This document shows positions 1 to 9,667 of a stretch of DNA of 64,000 nt, one piece after another. Source of the DNA: Yinghuangia seranimata (GTDB taxonomy: Bacteria > Actinomycetota > Actinomycetes > Streptomycetales > Streptomycetaceae). The first letter of the stretch is position 1, and the number at the start of each line of letters is the position of its first letter. The position numbers were made by a program, and so were the translations under genes. Under the pieces are notes generated by a model. That model was not told the DNA's origin and searched no databases. It saw nothing but the letters and a program-made list of their open reading frames with translations. Location: NCBI RefSeq assembly GCF_029953285.1, contig NZ_JASAOI010000007.1:124001-188000 (forward strand). Reading direction: 5' to 3'.

Positions 1-260
1 TCGGTGATCCGCAGAAGGAGTGCCCCCGTGGTCTCGGGCATCGACGCGGCGATGCTGCCCGCGCCCCCGGAGACCGCCCCGACGCTCTGCATCAGCCGGT
101 CGCCCAACTCGGCCCCGCGCCGCCCGCGTCCGTCGGGATTGAAGTGGTTCAGACGGACGCCTTTGGCGCTCTTCGCCGGTACGGCGATCCCGTACGCCAC
201 CAGCACCTCGGCCGGTTCCAGCCCTGCCGACGCCGCCTGCTCCCGCACGGATTCCGCCAC
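1..260 (-). CDS. Hypothetical protein, N-terminal part (runs off the window)
   Basis: This reading frame starts at a GTG (258-260) 6-8 bases after a GGGGAGGGGC ribosome binding site and stays open to the window edge, giving the first 86 residues. The sequence begins VAESVREQAAS and contains an alanine-rich helix, then LNHFNPDGRGRRGAELG and a glycine/alanine-rich stretch. I do not recognise a family. It lies upstream of, and in the same direction as, nothing visible; the next gene downstream on this strand is outside the window. The coding call rests on the good start site and codon pattern only. Confidence 0.55.
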   Translation of the reverse strand, partial: MAESVREQAASAGLEPAEVLVAYGIAVPAKSAKGVRLNHFNPDGRGRRGAELGDRLMQSVGAVSGGAGSIAASMPETTGALLLRIT

Positions 261-295
261 GTTCGCCCCTCCCCCGTCCAATAAAGGGGACGAGC

Positions 296-958
296 CTATC
301 CACCGGGCCGGACGAGCCCCGACTCGTAGGCGAACACGACCGCGTGGATGCGGTCACGGAGGTCGAGCTTGGCCAGCACCCGGCCCACGTGGGTCTTCAC
401 CGTCGTGTGCCCGATGTGCAGCCGCTCCCCGATCTCGGCGTTGGTGAGGCCCGCCGCGACCAGGGCGAGCACCTCGCGCTCACGGTCGGTGAGCATCCTC
501 AGGCGCGCCTGGTCGCGCGGGTCCGCGAGGCCGGTGAGGTGCTGTTCGAGCAGCCGGCCGATCACGGACGGCGCGACCATCGCGTCGCCGCGCAGCACGC
601 CCCGTACCGCGACCAGGAGTTCGGGTGCCGGGGCGTCCTTGACGACGAACCCGCCGGCTCCGGCGCGCAGCGCGGCGTACGCGTAGGAGTCCAGGTCGAA
701 GGTCGTGACGATCAGCACGCGCGGCGCGTCGTCCCGCGCGCAGATCCGTTCGGTCGCGGCGATGCCGTCCAGACCGGGCATGCGGACGTCGAGCACCACC
801 AGGTCGGGGGCCAGCTCGCGCGCCAGTTCGACGGCTTCGGCGCCGTCCGCGGCCTCGCCGACCACCTCGAGGTCGGGCTGCGACCCGATGATCATGCGCA
901 GCCCGACGCGGACCAACTCCTGGTCGTCGCACAACAGGACACGGGCCACGTCGGTCAT
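296..958 (-). CDS. NarL/LuxR-family two-component response regulator
   Basis: The 220-residue protein has a receiver domain (about residues 5-120) with the acidic pair D11/D12, the likely phospho-acceptor D57 in LVVLDVRMPG and the conserved lysine in FVVKDAP. A C-terminal LuxR-type helix-turn-helix follows (about 150-215: LTDREREVLALVAAG, then TVKTHVGRVLAKL). It should bind DNA when phosphorylated by the sensor kinase encoded immediately upstream. Its ATG overlaps the kinase stop codon in an ATGA, so the two are translationally coupled. Target genes cannot be read from the sequence. Confidence 0.95.
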   Translation of the reverse strand: MTDVARVLLCDDQELVRVGLRMIIGSQPDLEVVGEAADGAEAVELARELAPDLVVLDVRMPGLDGIAATERICARDDAPRVLIVTTFDLDSYAYAALRAGAGGFVVKDAPAPELLVAVRGVLRGDAMVAPSVIGRLLEQHLTGLADPRDQARLRMLTDREREVLALVAAGLTNAEIGERLHIGHTTVKTHVGRVLAKLDLRDRIHAVVFAYESGLVRPGG

Positions 959-2160
959 GCGGCCACCGGCCTGTTCCCAGCGCCTGCGCGGTCGACCGGC
1001 AGGTCCGCACGCAGGGCGAACCCGCCGTCGGACGTCGCCCCCGCATGGACCCGCCCGCCGAACATCGCCACCCGCTCCTCCAGCCCCCGCAGCCCCTGCC
1101 CCGCCGACGGCAGCCCGGCCGGCGCCGCGGTCCCCGCCGCGTTGCGCACCTCGATCCGCACGCGCCGCCCGGCGGTGTGCGCGGCGCCGAAGTCGACGTG
1201 CACGGTGCCCGCCGCGTCCGGGGCGGCGTGCTTGACCAGGTTGGTCAGCCCCTCCTGGACGACGCGGTAGACCTGGAGCGTGAACGACGCGGGCAGGCCG
1301 TCCGACTCACCGGTGGTGGTGTAGTCGATCGGCGCGCGACCCAGCGAGCACCGGGCGACCAGTTCGCCTATGTCGCGCGATCCGGGCTGCGGACCGAGGG
1401 CGGCCTCGGGCGCCCGCAGGACCTCCAGCAGCACACGCAGGTCGTGCAGCGCTGCCCGGCCGGTTTCGGAGACGATGTCCAACGTACGGTCGACCGCGGC
1501 CGGATCCGCGTGCCGGACGAGCTTCGCCCCTTCCGCGTTGAGCACCATGACCGAGACGCTGTGCGCCAGCACGTCGTGGATCTCCCGTGCCACGCGGGCG
1601 CGTTCCTCCGCGACCGCGGCCCGGGCCAGCGCCTCGCGCTCGGACTCGGCGAGCCGGGCCCGGCGTTCCACCTCGGCCAGGTACTCGCGACGAGAGCGGT
1701 TGAACGCGCCGAGCAGCGCCGCCGACGCGAACAGCAGCGCGGTCGCGCCGGGCGTCATCACGCGCACGTCGGCGTCCACCTGCGGGTACGTGGACACGGC
1801 CCACACCAGCGTCAACCCGGCGGCGAAAGCCGCCAGTCGCGCGGCATCGCGCACCAGTCCACGCACGACGAGGGTGTAGAGCACGGCGGCCAGCGCGACG
1901 TTGCCGCGCTGGATCTCGTCGCCCCACACCTGGCCGGCGAACTGCACGAGACCGGCCGCCGCGACAACGACGGCCACCAGCCTCGGGTGCCGCCGACGCG
2001 CCAGCAGCGGCAGCACCAGGAACGCCATCACCACGATCTGGACCGGCACAGGCCGCCACTCGGGATGGGCGCCCACGCGCGGCGGCACGGCGACCGCGGT
2101 CGCGAGCAGCACGTCCGACACCCACGGATGGGAATGCCACCAGCGCGTACACCTGTCCAC
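955..2160 (-). CDS. Membrane sensor histidine kinase (HisKA_3 type)
   Basis: The 401-residue protein has about four to five hydrophobic segments in residues 15-155 and then a HisKA_3 dimerisation domain with the phospho-accepting His195 in AREIHDVLAHS. A HATPase_c domain follows (N box around GLTNLVKHA, G box around GQGLRGLEERV). It is the partner of the response regulator whose ATG overlaps its stop. The start is a GTG with no convincing ribosome binding site, so an in-frame GTG about 14 codons further in is possible. The short extracytoplasmic loops suggest it senses a membrane-associated signal, which is an inference. Confidence 0.93.
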   Translation of the reverse strand: MDRCTRWWHSHPWVSDVLLATAVAVPPRVGAHPEWRPVPVQIVVMAFLVLPLLARRRHPRLVAVVVAAAGLVQFAGQVWGDEIQRGNVALAAVLYTLVVRGLVRDAARLAAFAAGLTLVWAVSTYPQVDADVRVMTPGATALLFASAALLGAFNRSRREYLAEVERRARLAESEREALARAAVAEERARVAREIHDVLAHSVSVMVLNAEGAKLVRHADPAAVDRTLDIVSETGRAALHDLRVLLEVLRAPEAALGPQPGSRDIGELVARCSLGRAPIDYTTTGESDGLPASFTLQVYRVVQEGLTNLVKHAAPDAAGTVHVDFGAAHTAGRRVRIEVRNAAGTAAPAGLPSAGQGLRGLEERVAMFGGRVHAGATSDGGFALRADLPVDRAGAGNRPVAA

Positions 2161-2292
2161 GAGCGCAACGTAACCGCCGGGCGCGTACGCCCGCGTCCTC
2201 CACGGCGTCGATCATGCGTCCTCCTGGGGAAGGACCAGCCAGGTCAGCCACGCTGACGACCTGTCACGGCGACCCGCCCGAGGCTGCGTCGC

Positions 2293-2871
2293 ATGTCCAT
2301 CCCCCTGCAGTTCCTGCACCACCCGCGCCGCACCGGTGCCATCACCGCCAGTTCGGCCGCACTCGCCCGCCGCCTGACCGAGCCCCTGGCGCTGCACAGC
2401 GCCCGCACCGTCGTCGAACTCGGCCCCGGGACAGGCGCGGTCACCGGCGCCATCCGCGCCCGGATGCACCCGGACGCCCGGCTGATCGCCGTCGAGCTCA
2501 ACCCCGTCCTCGCCCAGGCGGTGCGCGAACGCTTCGCCGGACCCGACGTCGACGTGCACACCGCGTCCGCGGCCGACCTGGTCGACCTCGTCGACGGCCC
2601 GGTCGACGCCGTCGTCTCCGGGCTCCCGTGGGCCGCGATGCGCGCCGACGAACGCACGGCCGCACTCGACGCGGTCACCGCGGTCCTGCGCCCCGACGGA
2701 GCGTTCACGACCTTCGCCTACATCCATGCCGCCTGGTCGCCCCCGGCGCGTCGCCTGGCCGCCGACCTGAGGGCGCGCTTCGCCGAGGTCCACCGCAGCC
2801 CGGTGGTGTGGACGAACACGCCCCCGGCCTTCGTACACCACGCCGTAAACCCGAAGGCCGGACGCCCCTGA
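2293..2871 (+). CDS. Class I SAM-dependent methyltransferase (PmtA/KsgA-like)
   Basis: The 192-residue protein has a Rossmann methyltransferase fold: motif I VVELGPGTGAVTGAI (about residues 40-54), an acidic ribose-binding position in LIAVELNP, and SGLPWAAM at motif IV. This arrangement is typical of phospholipid N-methyltransferases (PmtA type) and distant rRNA adenine dimethyltransferase relatives. The length suits the PmtA type. It stands alone between divergent neighbours. The ATG at 2293 follows GGCTGCGTCGC with no strong ribosome binding site. Whether the substrate is a lipid or something else cannot be decided here. Confidence 0.8.
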   Translation: MSIPLQFLHHPRRTGAITASSAALARRLTEPLALHSARTVVELGPGTGAVTGAIRARMHPDARLIAVELNPVLAQAVRERFAGPDVDVHTASAADLVDLVDGPVDAVVSGLPWAAMRADERTAALDAVTAVLRPDGAFTTFAYIHAAWSPPARRLAADLRARFAEVHRSPVVWTNTPPAFVHHAVNPKAGRP

Positions 2872-2970
2872 GGTTGGCAACCCCCGGTACCTCGACGGGA
2901 CTCCGTGCGGGCGACGCGACGCGCCACGACCCGCCCGCGGTCAACGGGACGGGTCGCGGCGCGCCCGGCT

Positions 2971-3020
2971 TAATGCATCAGTTCCACATCCCCGTTAGTG
3001 CATCAGTTCCACACCCCCGT
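2971..3020. repeat. 25-bp tandem direct repeat at the 3' end of the NmrA gene
   Basis: Two adjacent 25-base units (2971-2995 and 2996-3020) differ at only two positions and share the core TGCATCAGTTCCACA. The second unit contains the stop codon and last codons (GVWN) of the minus-strand reductase gene. The first is a copy placed just beyond the stop, encoding GMWN-stop in the same relative frame. Confidence 0.85.
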
Positions 3021-3839
3021 GGCCGCCGCCGCGGCCACGTAGTCCTCGAACGCGCGGGCCGGCCGCCCCAGAGCCTGGTCCACCCCGTCGGAGACCACGG
3101 CGCCCCGGCCTTCGCGGACGTCGACGAGCAGCCCGGCGAGCAGCCGCGCCACGTCCTCCGGGACGCCGTTCGCGAGCCAGCGCCGGACCAGGACTTCGGC
3201 GTCGACGTCGGTGTACGTGATCGTCCGCCCGGCGGCCTTGCCGATCAGTTCCACCGCTTCCCCGAAGCCGACCGTCCGCGGCCCGGTGAGCTGGTACGTC
3301 CGGCCGTCGTGTTTGTCGTCGGTGAGCGCTGCCGCCGCGACCTCGGCGATGTCCTCGGCGTCGATGAACGGCGTACGCCCGTCGCCGGTCGGCAGCGCCA
3401 CCTCGCCGGCGAGGACCGCCGGCAGCCAGAAGCTCTCGCTGAAGTTCTGCGCGAACCAGTCCGGACGCAGCACGGTCCAGCCCACGCCCGAGTCGCGGAC
3501 CGCCTGTTCGGCCGTCTTCAGCGGATGACCGTCCGCGGCCTCACCGACTCCGTACGCCGACAGCAGCACCAGCCGCCACACCCCCGCCGCCACCGCGTCG
3601 GCCACGAACGCCGGTATCCGCGCCCGGTGGTCGACGCCCGCGCGCAGCTCGGGCTCCAGGAGGTACGCCGCGGTCACTCCGTCCAACGCGGGCGCCCAGC
3701 CCGCCGGGTCGCCGAGGTCGAAGGGGACGTCGCCGCGGGTACGCGACGCGGTACGGACCGACAGCCCCGCTGCCCTGAGCCGACGCGTGATGCGCCGCCC
3801 GGTCGTGCCACTGCCGCCGATAACAAGGAAGTTCGCCAT
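3003..3839 (-). CDS. NmrA-like NAD(P)-binding reductase (NAD(P)H azoreductase type)
   Basis: The ATG at 3837-3839 sits seven bases from a GGAGGC ribosome binding site and gives 278 residues. The N-terminus MANFLVIGGSGTTGRRITRRL is a glycine-rich dinucleotide-binding motif, and the rest follows the NmrA/quinone-reductase pattern (LLSAYGVGEA, TVLRPDWFAQNF, FIDAEDIAEVAAAAL). Such proteins bind NADPH and act as redox sensors or reductases. The longer upstream frame has no start with a ribosome binding site. The gene is transcribed away from an AraC regulator starting 82 bp upstream, which probably controls it. Confidence 0.9.
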   Translation of the reverse strand: MANFLVIGGSGTTGRRITRRLRAAGLSVRTASRTRGDVPFDLGDPAGWAPALDGVTAAYLLEPELRAGVDHRARIPAFVADAVAAGVWRLVLLSAYGVGEAADGHPLKTAEQAVRDSGVGWTVLRPDWFAQNFSESFWLPAVLAGEVALPTGDGRTPFIDAEDIAEVAAAALTDDKHDGRTYQLTGPRTVGFGEAVELIGKAAGRTITYTDVDAEVLVRRWLANGVPEDVARLLAGLLVDVREGRGAVVSDGVDQALGRPARAFEDYVAAAAATGVWN

Positions 3840-3921
3840 GCCTCCAGCGAACTGCACCGCCCGCGGACGATCCATGGGTGAACGTCGCCGGAACCTTGGT
3901 GATCGTCTAGCCTCGTCGGGC

Positions 3922-4914
3922 ATGGACGTCCTCAGCGACCTGTTGCACCGGGCCCGTGCCACCAATCCGCTGATCCGTCAGCTCGTCCAACGGCCGCCCT
4001 GGTCGATGACGTTCGCCGACCCGCCGCCGCTGACCGCCGTGACCGCGCTCGGCGGCCCCGCGTGCGTCCGGCTCGGCGGGTCTCCCGACCCCGGCCCCAA
4101 CCCGGACTCAGACTCCGCCGTCGACCCCGTGCACGTCGCCCTCGCCCCCGGCGACATCGTCCTCATCACCGGCCCGGGCCCGCACACGGTCTCCGACGCC
4201 CCTTCCACCCCAACGCAGTTCGTCATCCGAGGCGGACGCAAGTACCTCGCCGACGCGAACTCCGAGGCGGTGTACGGCCAGGAGGCACTGGCACCGCGCA
4301 CCTACGGCGACGGCCTGCCCGGCGCCACGACCGTGCTCCGGGCGGCGTACGAGCTCCGCGGCGGCGCGGGCGACCGCCTGCTGGACCTGCTGCCGCCGCT
4401 CGCGGTCGTGCCCGCCGGACCTCGGACCCGGGCGGCGCTCGACCTGCTCGCCGCCGAGGTCGCCCGTGAGGAGCCCGGCCAGGACGCCGTCCTGCACCAG
4501 ATGCTCGACCTCCTGCTCGTCCTGGCGCTGCGCGCCTGGTGCGCCAGGCCAGGGGCCGACCCGTCCTGGTACCGGGCGCTCGCCGCCCCGGCCGTCGGCG
4601 ACGCGCTGCGCCTGCTGCACGAAGAGCCCGCCCGCGCCTGGACGGTCGCCGGCCTCGCCGCCGAGACCGGCCTGTCCCGCGCCGCGTTCGCCGCCCGCTT
4701 CACCCGCCTCGTCGGCGAACCCCCGCTCGCCTATCTCACCGCCCACCGCATGACCCTCGCGGCCGACCTGCTCCGCGACACCGACACGACCGTCGCCGCC
4801 GTCGCCCGCGCGGTCGGCTACCACGACGCCTTCGCCTTCAGCACCGCCTTCAAGCGGGCCCGCGGAGCCACCCCGTCCGAGTGGCGCCGTCAGGCTCGCC
4901 GCGTCCAGCCGTGA
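3922..4914 (+). CDS. AraC-family transcriptional regulator (cupin sensor)
   Basis: The 330-residue protein has an N-terminal AraC_binding/cupin_6-type domain (about residues 10-190) and a C-terminal double helix-turn-helix (about 225-325). The latter includes WTVAGLAAETGLSRAAFAARF and the second helix signature VARAVGYHDAFAFSTAFKRARGATPSEWR. The ATG at 3922 was chosen because the domain begins directly after it; the frame upstream overlaps the divergent gene. Its position back-to-back with an NmrA-type reductase is the common arrangement in which the regulator controls that reductase. Confidence 0.92.
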   Translation: MDVLSDLLHRARATNPLIRQLVQRPPWSMTFADPPPLTAVTALGGPACVRLGGSPDPGPNPDSDSAVDPVHVALAPGDIVLITGPGPHTVSDAPSTPTQFVIRGGRKYLADANSEAVYGQEALAPRTYGDGLPGATTVLRAAYELRGGAGDRLLDLLPPLAVVPAGPRTRAALDLLAAEVAREEPGQDAVLHQMLDLLLVLALRAWCARPGADPSWYRALAAPAVGDALRLLHEEPARAWTVAGLAAETGLSRAAFAARFTRLVGEPPLAYLTAHRMTLAADLLRDTDTTVAAVARAVGYHDAFAFSTAFKRARGATPSEWRRQARRVQP

Positions 4915-5070
4915 GCCGGATCCCGCCGTCACCGATACGGGTGAGGAGTTCCCGGAAGCGGGCGCGCCCCGCGGCGCCGGTGGGATAATGCTGCTGTGGC
5001 CTCGCCGTGCCCGGCACGACGGCCGGCGGGGCTCGGCTGCGCGACGTACCGTCATCCTCGAGGCCGGCCC

Positions 5071-6540
5071 ATGAGCACTCTCAGCGCCACCGACGTCGAC
5101 ACCGTCACCGCGCTCGACGCCACCGCCCAAGCCGCGCTCGTACGCGACCGCCACGTGACCGTGGAAGAGCTGGTCACCGCGGCGATCGCCCGGATCGAGC
5201 GCCTCAACCCGGCCCTCAACGCGGTGATCACGCCGACGTTCGAGCAGGCGCTCGCGCAGGCACGCGCGGGCCTGCCCGACGGTCCCTTCACGGGCGTCCC
5301 GTACCTGATCAAGGACCTCGCCACCGAGCAGGAGGGGGTGCGCTTCACCGAGGGGTCGGCGTACCTGCGCGGCAACGTCTCCCGGCACGACCAGGAGCTC
5401 GTCCGGCGGCTGCGCGCCGCCGGGCTGGTGCTGCTCGGCAAGACCAACACGCCCGAGTTCGGCATGGCGCCGACGTGCGAGCCCGTCCTGTACGGGCCCA
5501 CCCGCAACCCGTGGGACCCGGCCCGCACCACAGGCGGGTCCTCGGGCGGTTCGGCGGCCGCCGTCGCCGCGCGGATGGTTCCGGCCGCGCACGGCAACGA
5601 CGCGGGCGGTTCGATCCGCTTCCCGGCGTCCTGCTGCGGCCTGTTCGGGCTCAAGCCCAATCGCGCCCGGGTGCCGCTCGGGCCGGCCTACGGCGACGCG
5701 TTCGGGGGCTGGGCGGCGGAACACGCGCTCACCCGTTCGGTCCGCGACTCCGCCGCGCTGCTGGACGCCGTCGCGGGACCCGCGCCCGGCGACCCGTACA
5801 CCGCGCCGCCCGCGCCCGGCCCGTTCGCCGCGGAGGTGGACCGCGAGCCGGGCCTGCTGCGCATCGCGTACAGCCTGACCGCGTCCGGCGGCCACCCCGT
5901 CCACCCCGACTGCGCCGCCGCCCTGGAGGACGCCGTCGGGCTGTGCGCGGACCTCGGCCACGACCTGGTCGAGCAGGACCTGCCCGGGCTCGGCGACGAG
6001 GTCGGTGAGGCGATCGGCACCGTCTACTACGCGGCGATGGACTGGATCGTCGCGTACTGGACCCGGGAGCTGGGCCGCCCTCCGGCGCCGGGGGAACTGG
6101 AGCCGTACACCCGGGCCTACTGGGAGCACAGCCGTCGCGTCACCGGCGGCGACTACCTGCTCGCGGTCACCACGCTCCAGGCGTTCGCGCGCACCGTCGC
6201 CGACTTCCTGACCGGCTACGACGCCTGGTTGACCCCGACACTCGCCCAACCTCCGCTCCTTCTCGGCGAGATGACGTCGTCCGAGGACGACCCGTGGCGT
6301 ACGGCCCGCAACAGCTCGCCGTTCGTCGCGTTCCCCGCGATCGCCGCGAACATCACCGGCGGACCGGCCATGTCCGTGCCGCTGTACTGGTCGCGGGAGG
6401 GCCTGCCGATCGGCGTCCACTTCCTGGGCCGGGTCGGCGACGAAGCCACCCTGTTCCGCCTCGCGGGGCAGCTCGAACGGGCCCGCCCCTGGGCCGGCCG
6501 TGTGCCGCCGGCGGCAAGGACGTGGCCCGCCCGTGTGTGA
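5071..6540 (+). CDS. Amidase-signature hydrolase (6-aminohexanoate cyclic dimer hydrolase type)
   Basis: The 489-residue protein belongs to the amidase signature family. The catalytic Ser-cisSer-Lys set is visible as K81 (PYLIKDLAT), the cis-serine in [16 protein letters not shown] and the nucleophile S181 in [31 protein letters not shown] after the nucleophile is typical of the NylA-like branch, which hydrolyses linear or cyclic amides. The ATG at 5071 was preferred over upstream in-frame codons because [12 protein letters not shown] starts the conserved region. It is a single gene convergent with a response regulator 15 bp downstream. Confidence 0.92.
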   Translation: MSTLSATDVDTVTALDATAQAALVRDRHVTVEELVTAAIARIERLNPALNAVITPTFEQALAQARAGLPDGPFTGVPYLIKDLATEQEGVRFTEGSAYLRGNVSRHDQELVRRLRAAGLVLLGKTNTPEFGMAPTCEPVLYGPTRNPWDPARTTGGSSGGSAAAVAARMVPAAHGNDAGGSIRFPASCCGLFGLKPNRARVPLGPAYGDAFGGWAAEHALTRSVRDSAALLDAVAGPAPGDPYTAPPAPGPFAAEVDREPGLLRIAYSLTASGGHPVHPDCAAALEDAVGLCADLGHDLVEQDLPGLGDEVGEAIGTVYYAAMDWIVAYWTRELGRPPAPGELEPYTRAYWEHSRRVTGGDYLLAVTTLQAFARTVADFLTGYDAWLTPTLAQPPLLLGEMTSSEDDPWRTARNSSPFVAFPAIAANITGGPAMSVPLYWSREGLPIGVHFLGRVGDEATLFRLAGQLERARPWAGRVPPAARTWPARV

Positions 6541-6555
6541 GCGCCGAGGACGCGG

Positions 6556-7209
6556 TCAGCCCGCGGGCCGGGCGAGCAGCAGGTAGGTGACCGCGGCCAG
6601 CACTCGGCGGTGGTGGTCGGCGGTCTCCGGGATGTCGAGCTTCTGGAGGATGGCGCGCATGTGGGTCTCCACGGTGCGCTCCCCGAGGTGGAGCCGGGTC
6701 GCGACGCCCGCGTTGGAGTGGCCTTCGGCGACGAGGGCGAGGACGTCGCGTTCGCGGTCGGTCAGGCGGGACAGCGCGGTGTCGCGGCGGGCGGGGGCGA
6801 GGAGCGCGCCGACGACCTGGGGGTCGAGGGCCGAGCCTCCAGCGGCGACCCGCGTGAGGGCGTCGAGGAAGTCGTCGACGCGCAGGACGCGGTCCTTGAG
6901 CAGGTAGCCGAAGCCGCCCTCGGCGACGAGCGCGACCGAGTGCCGGGTCTCGACGTGCTGGGAGAGCAGCAGCATCGGGAGGCCCGGGTGGGCGCGGCGG
7001 AGTTCGCCCGCCGCCTTCGCGCCGTCGTCGGTCATGGTCGGCGGCATGCGGACGTCGATGACCACGAGGTCGGGCGCGGATTCGGCGACCGCGGCGGGGA
7101 GTTGGTCGGCGTCGCCGACGGCGGCGACGACGGTGTGGCCGACCTCGGTCAGCAGCCGGACCAGCCCTTCGCGAAAGAGCACCGAGTCATCGGCCACCAC
7201 GATCCGCAT
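6556..7209 (-). CDS. NarL/LuxR-family two-component response regulator
   Basis: The 217-residue protein has a receiver domain (acidic D7/D8, likely phospho-acceptor D52 in LVVIDVRMPP, lysine in YLLKDRVLR) and a C-terminal LuxR helix-turn-helix (about 145-200: LSRLTDRERDVLALVAEGHSN, then ERTVETHMRAILQKLDI). The MPPTMTDDGAKAA loop is characteristic of the LiaR/DegU-like actinobacterial group. It overlaps the end of the upstream histidine kinase by 23 bases, so it is the cognate regulator of that frameshifted kinase. Confidence 0.94.
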   Translation of the reverse strand: MRIVVADDSVLFREGLVRLLTEVGHTVVAAVGDADQLPAAVAESAPDLVVIDVRMPPTMTDDGAKAAGELRRAHPGLPMLLLSQHVETRHSVALVAEGGFGYLLKDRVLRVDDFLDALTRVAAGGSALDPQVVGALLAPARRDTALSRLTDRERDVLALVAEGHSNAGVATRLHLGERTVETHMRAILQKLDIPETADHHRRVLAAVTYLLLARPAG

Positions 7210-9159
7210 GGGGGATCACCGCCTTCACGGTCGTTCCGACACCGTCGGGGCTTTCTATCGCGAACTCGCCGCCGACGGAGGTGACCCGGTCGCGCACCGA
7301 GGTCATCGGGCCGTGCGCGCCGCCCACGCCGTCGTCGGCGACGAGGACGGTCAGCGCGTCGCCGGTGTGCGCGACCTCGACGGTCAGCTCGCCCGCCGCG
7401 GCGTGCTTGAGGGCGTTGGCGTACGCCTCGGCGACCACGAAGTACAGCGTCGTGGCCAGCACTTCGGGTAGCGGAACGTCGGCCACCGAGAGCCGGACGG
7501 GTACCGGGCTGTCCGCGACCAGGGACGCCAGCGCGGCGGGCAGGCCGTCGTCGAGGCGGCTGGGCCGCAGGCCGTGGGCCAGGCTGCGGAGTTCGGCGAT
7601 CGAGGCCTCCAACGCCTCGACGGCGGCGTCGAGTTCGCGATGCTCTGGGCTTCCGGACTCAAGCCGCCGCTGCACCGAGCGCAGCCGCATCCCCGCCGCG
7701 ACGATCTGCTGCTGAGCCCCGTCGTGGAGGTCGCGTTCGAGGCGCCGGCGTTCCTCGGTGGCCGCCTGGACGAGACGGGCCCGGCTGGTGCGCGCGTCCT
7801 CCAACGCGGCGCGCAGTTCGAGCCGGAGCCTGCTCACCTCGATCGGCAGTGCGGCGAGAGCTACGAGTTCTCTCGCTCGGCGCTGCCTGCGGGCCGACGT
7901 CCGGCCGAGCACGACCAGGCCCACCTCGGCGGGTCCGCTGCGCAGCGGGATGCGCCCGCCGTCCGGCGGCGCCGCGACGGCGGTACCGGACGGGTCGACG
8001 TAGCCGTCGGCAGTGCTGCCCGGCAGCTTGAGCCACAGCGTCAGACCGGGGTCGTCCAGGGTGTCGCGCAGGACGGTCTCGACGTCCTCCGGCGCGGCCG
8101 TCCCGTCGCGCACGTCGCGCACGAACTGCTGGATGCGCGCGGCGTGGACGTACCTCTCCCGGTCGACCACGCGGCCCACCGCCGCCTGGACGCGCCGGTG
8201 CAACGGCAGGACGAGCAGCGCCACCGCGAACGCGGCACCACCGCCGCCGACGGCGCCCGATGCACCGACCGCCGCGCCGAGTCCGAACACGACCGCGGCG
8301 AACACGCCCGCGGAGACCAGGGTGGTCAGCAGCCAGGCGAGCGTCTCCCCCATGAGCCGGTCGACGTCGAAGAGGTCGTGGCGCAGCACGCGGTCGCGAC
8401 CGACGCCGGGACGGCGACCAGCATCGCGACGAGGAACCCGGTGTAGGCGACGCTCGGCGGGGCGTCCCACCACGCCTGCATCGCCCAGCCGGCGGCCAGC
8501 AGCACCGGCACGGTGGACGCGCCCGCGACCAGCCAGCGCAGTTGCAGGCGGGTCGTCGCGTCGCCGCTGCGATAGCGCCCCACGAGCGTGCGTACGGCCG
8601 CGGCCGGCACCGCGAGGATGCCCGCGAACACGCAAACGGCCAAGGTGACTTCGACCGGCGTCGGCAAGGGGGAGGACTCGCTCGAGTACGCGAGCCACGA
8701 CGCCAGCGCGTGCGCCGCCACCCCGGTGCCAAGCGCCCACCACAGCATCACCCGCCCGCGACGCCCGGGGATCGGGCCGTTCGGGAACACCAGGCACAGC
8801 GCGGTGAATCCGGCCAGGTTCCACACCCACGCCCCGAGTTTGACCACGTAGAGGATGTGGGCGCCGACCCACGGGTGCGCCGTGTGCGAGGTCTCGCCCC
8901 ACAGCTCAACGGCGAACACGGCGGCCGGCGCCGCCCCCACCCAGACCAGGGCCGCGCCCACCCAGGCGTCCGGCACGCGCAGCCCGACCAGGACCCCGAT
9001 CACGACGGGGACCGTCAACACCGCGACGGTGACCGCGACGACGGCCGCCGGGTCCTCCCCCGCGGGGCCCGCCGACAACGCGGCGAACAGCCCGACGGCC
9101 GAAGCGAACACGGCGACGGGCAGCACGATGCGGCCGCGCCACCGGGTCCGTGCGTCCAC
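7187..9159 (-). pseudogene. Sensor histidine kinase interrupted by an apparent -1 frameshift near 8390
   Basis: The N-terminal half (from GTG 9159) is in one frame. It has about seven hydrophobic segments and ends with FLVAMLVAVPASVA. The C-terminal half is in another frame: RHDLFDVDRLMGETLAW, a GAF-like stretch, HisKA_3 with the phospho-accepting histidine in LERDLHDGAQQQIV, and HATPase_c with NALKHAAAGELTV and DDGVGG. The homologous junction should read VA-x-V-L-RHDLFDVDRL; the minus strand has ACCGCGTGCTGCGC, and one extra G after ACCGC restores it. This is either a true mutation or a single-base sequencing error in a GC run. The 3' half retains all catalytic motifs and overlaps the response regulator. 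Confidence 0.8.
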
Positions 9160-9329
9160 AGCGCCATGATGCCCGCCGGGCGGAACGGCGGCATCCGTAC
9201 AGGCACTTAGGCGTCGGCCCGTGTCAGGGTTCGGGGCCGGCCCCGATGTGCGGCGCACCCCCGCGAGGCGACGCTGGCAGCGCGGTCACATCGACCCGAA
9301 CTCCGACCCCGGACCCGGGAGGGCCTCTC

Positions 9330-9647
9330 ATGGAACTGGCGATCCTGCTCGTACTGCCGCTGCCGTTGGGCTACTTCGTCCGCGATCGACTGGCGGCCTA
9401 CCTCGCCTACGTCGCGGTGCACTCGTACGTCTTCACGTTTCAGACCATGACGCTCACCAAGGCCTGGGTGGGCGGCGACCATTCCGCATTCGCGAAGGAC
9501 CCGGACGCCGTGGAGTGGGCGTACGGCGCGGTCAACCTCGCCTTCTACGCCGTCGGCCTGACCCTGGTCGCCGCCGGCCGCCGACTGCGCGCACGCCGCA
9601 CGGGACGCGCCGCGGGCGTCGACCTCGCGGCGGGCGACCGGGCGTAG
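9330..9647 (+). CDS. Small hypothetical membrane protein
   Basis: The 105-residue protein starts at an ATG 8 bases after GGGAGGG. It has three hydrophobic segments: residues 1-17 (MELAILLVLPLPLGYFV), about 22-45 (YLAYVAVHSYVFTFQTM) and about 70-90 (AVNLAFYAVGLTLVAAG). It ends with an arginine-rich cytoplasmic tail. No catalytic motif is visible. It begins shortly after the divergently transcribed kinase gene and is convergent with the DJ-1/PfpI gene. Confidence 0.75.
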   Translation: MELAILLVLPLPLGYFVRDRLAAYLAYVAVHSYVFTFQTMTLTKAWVGGDHSAFAKDPDAVEWAYGAVNLAFYAVGLTLVAAGRRLRARRTGRAAGVDLAAGDRA

Positions 9648-9667
9648 GAACCGCCGAACAGCGCGGC

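Noticed and set aside
4-447. 147-codon plus-strand open frame at the window start
   Set aside because: It runs across the start of two minus-strand genes with good starts and has shadow-type composition (Arg/Pro/Ala/Ser).
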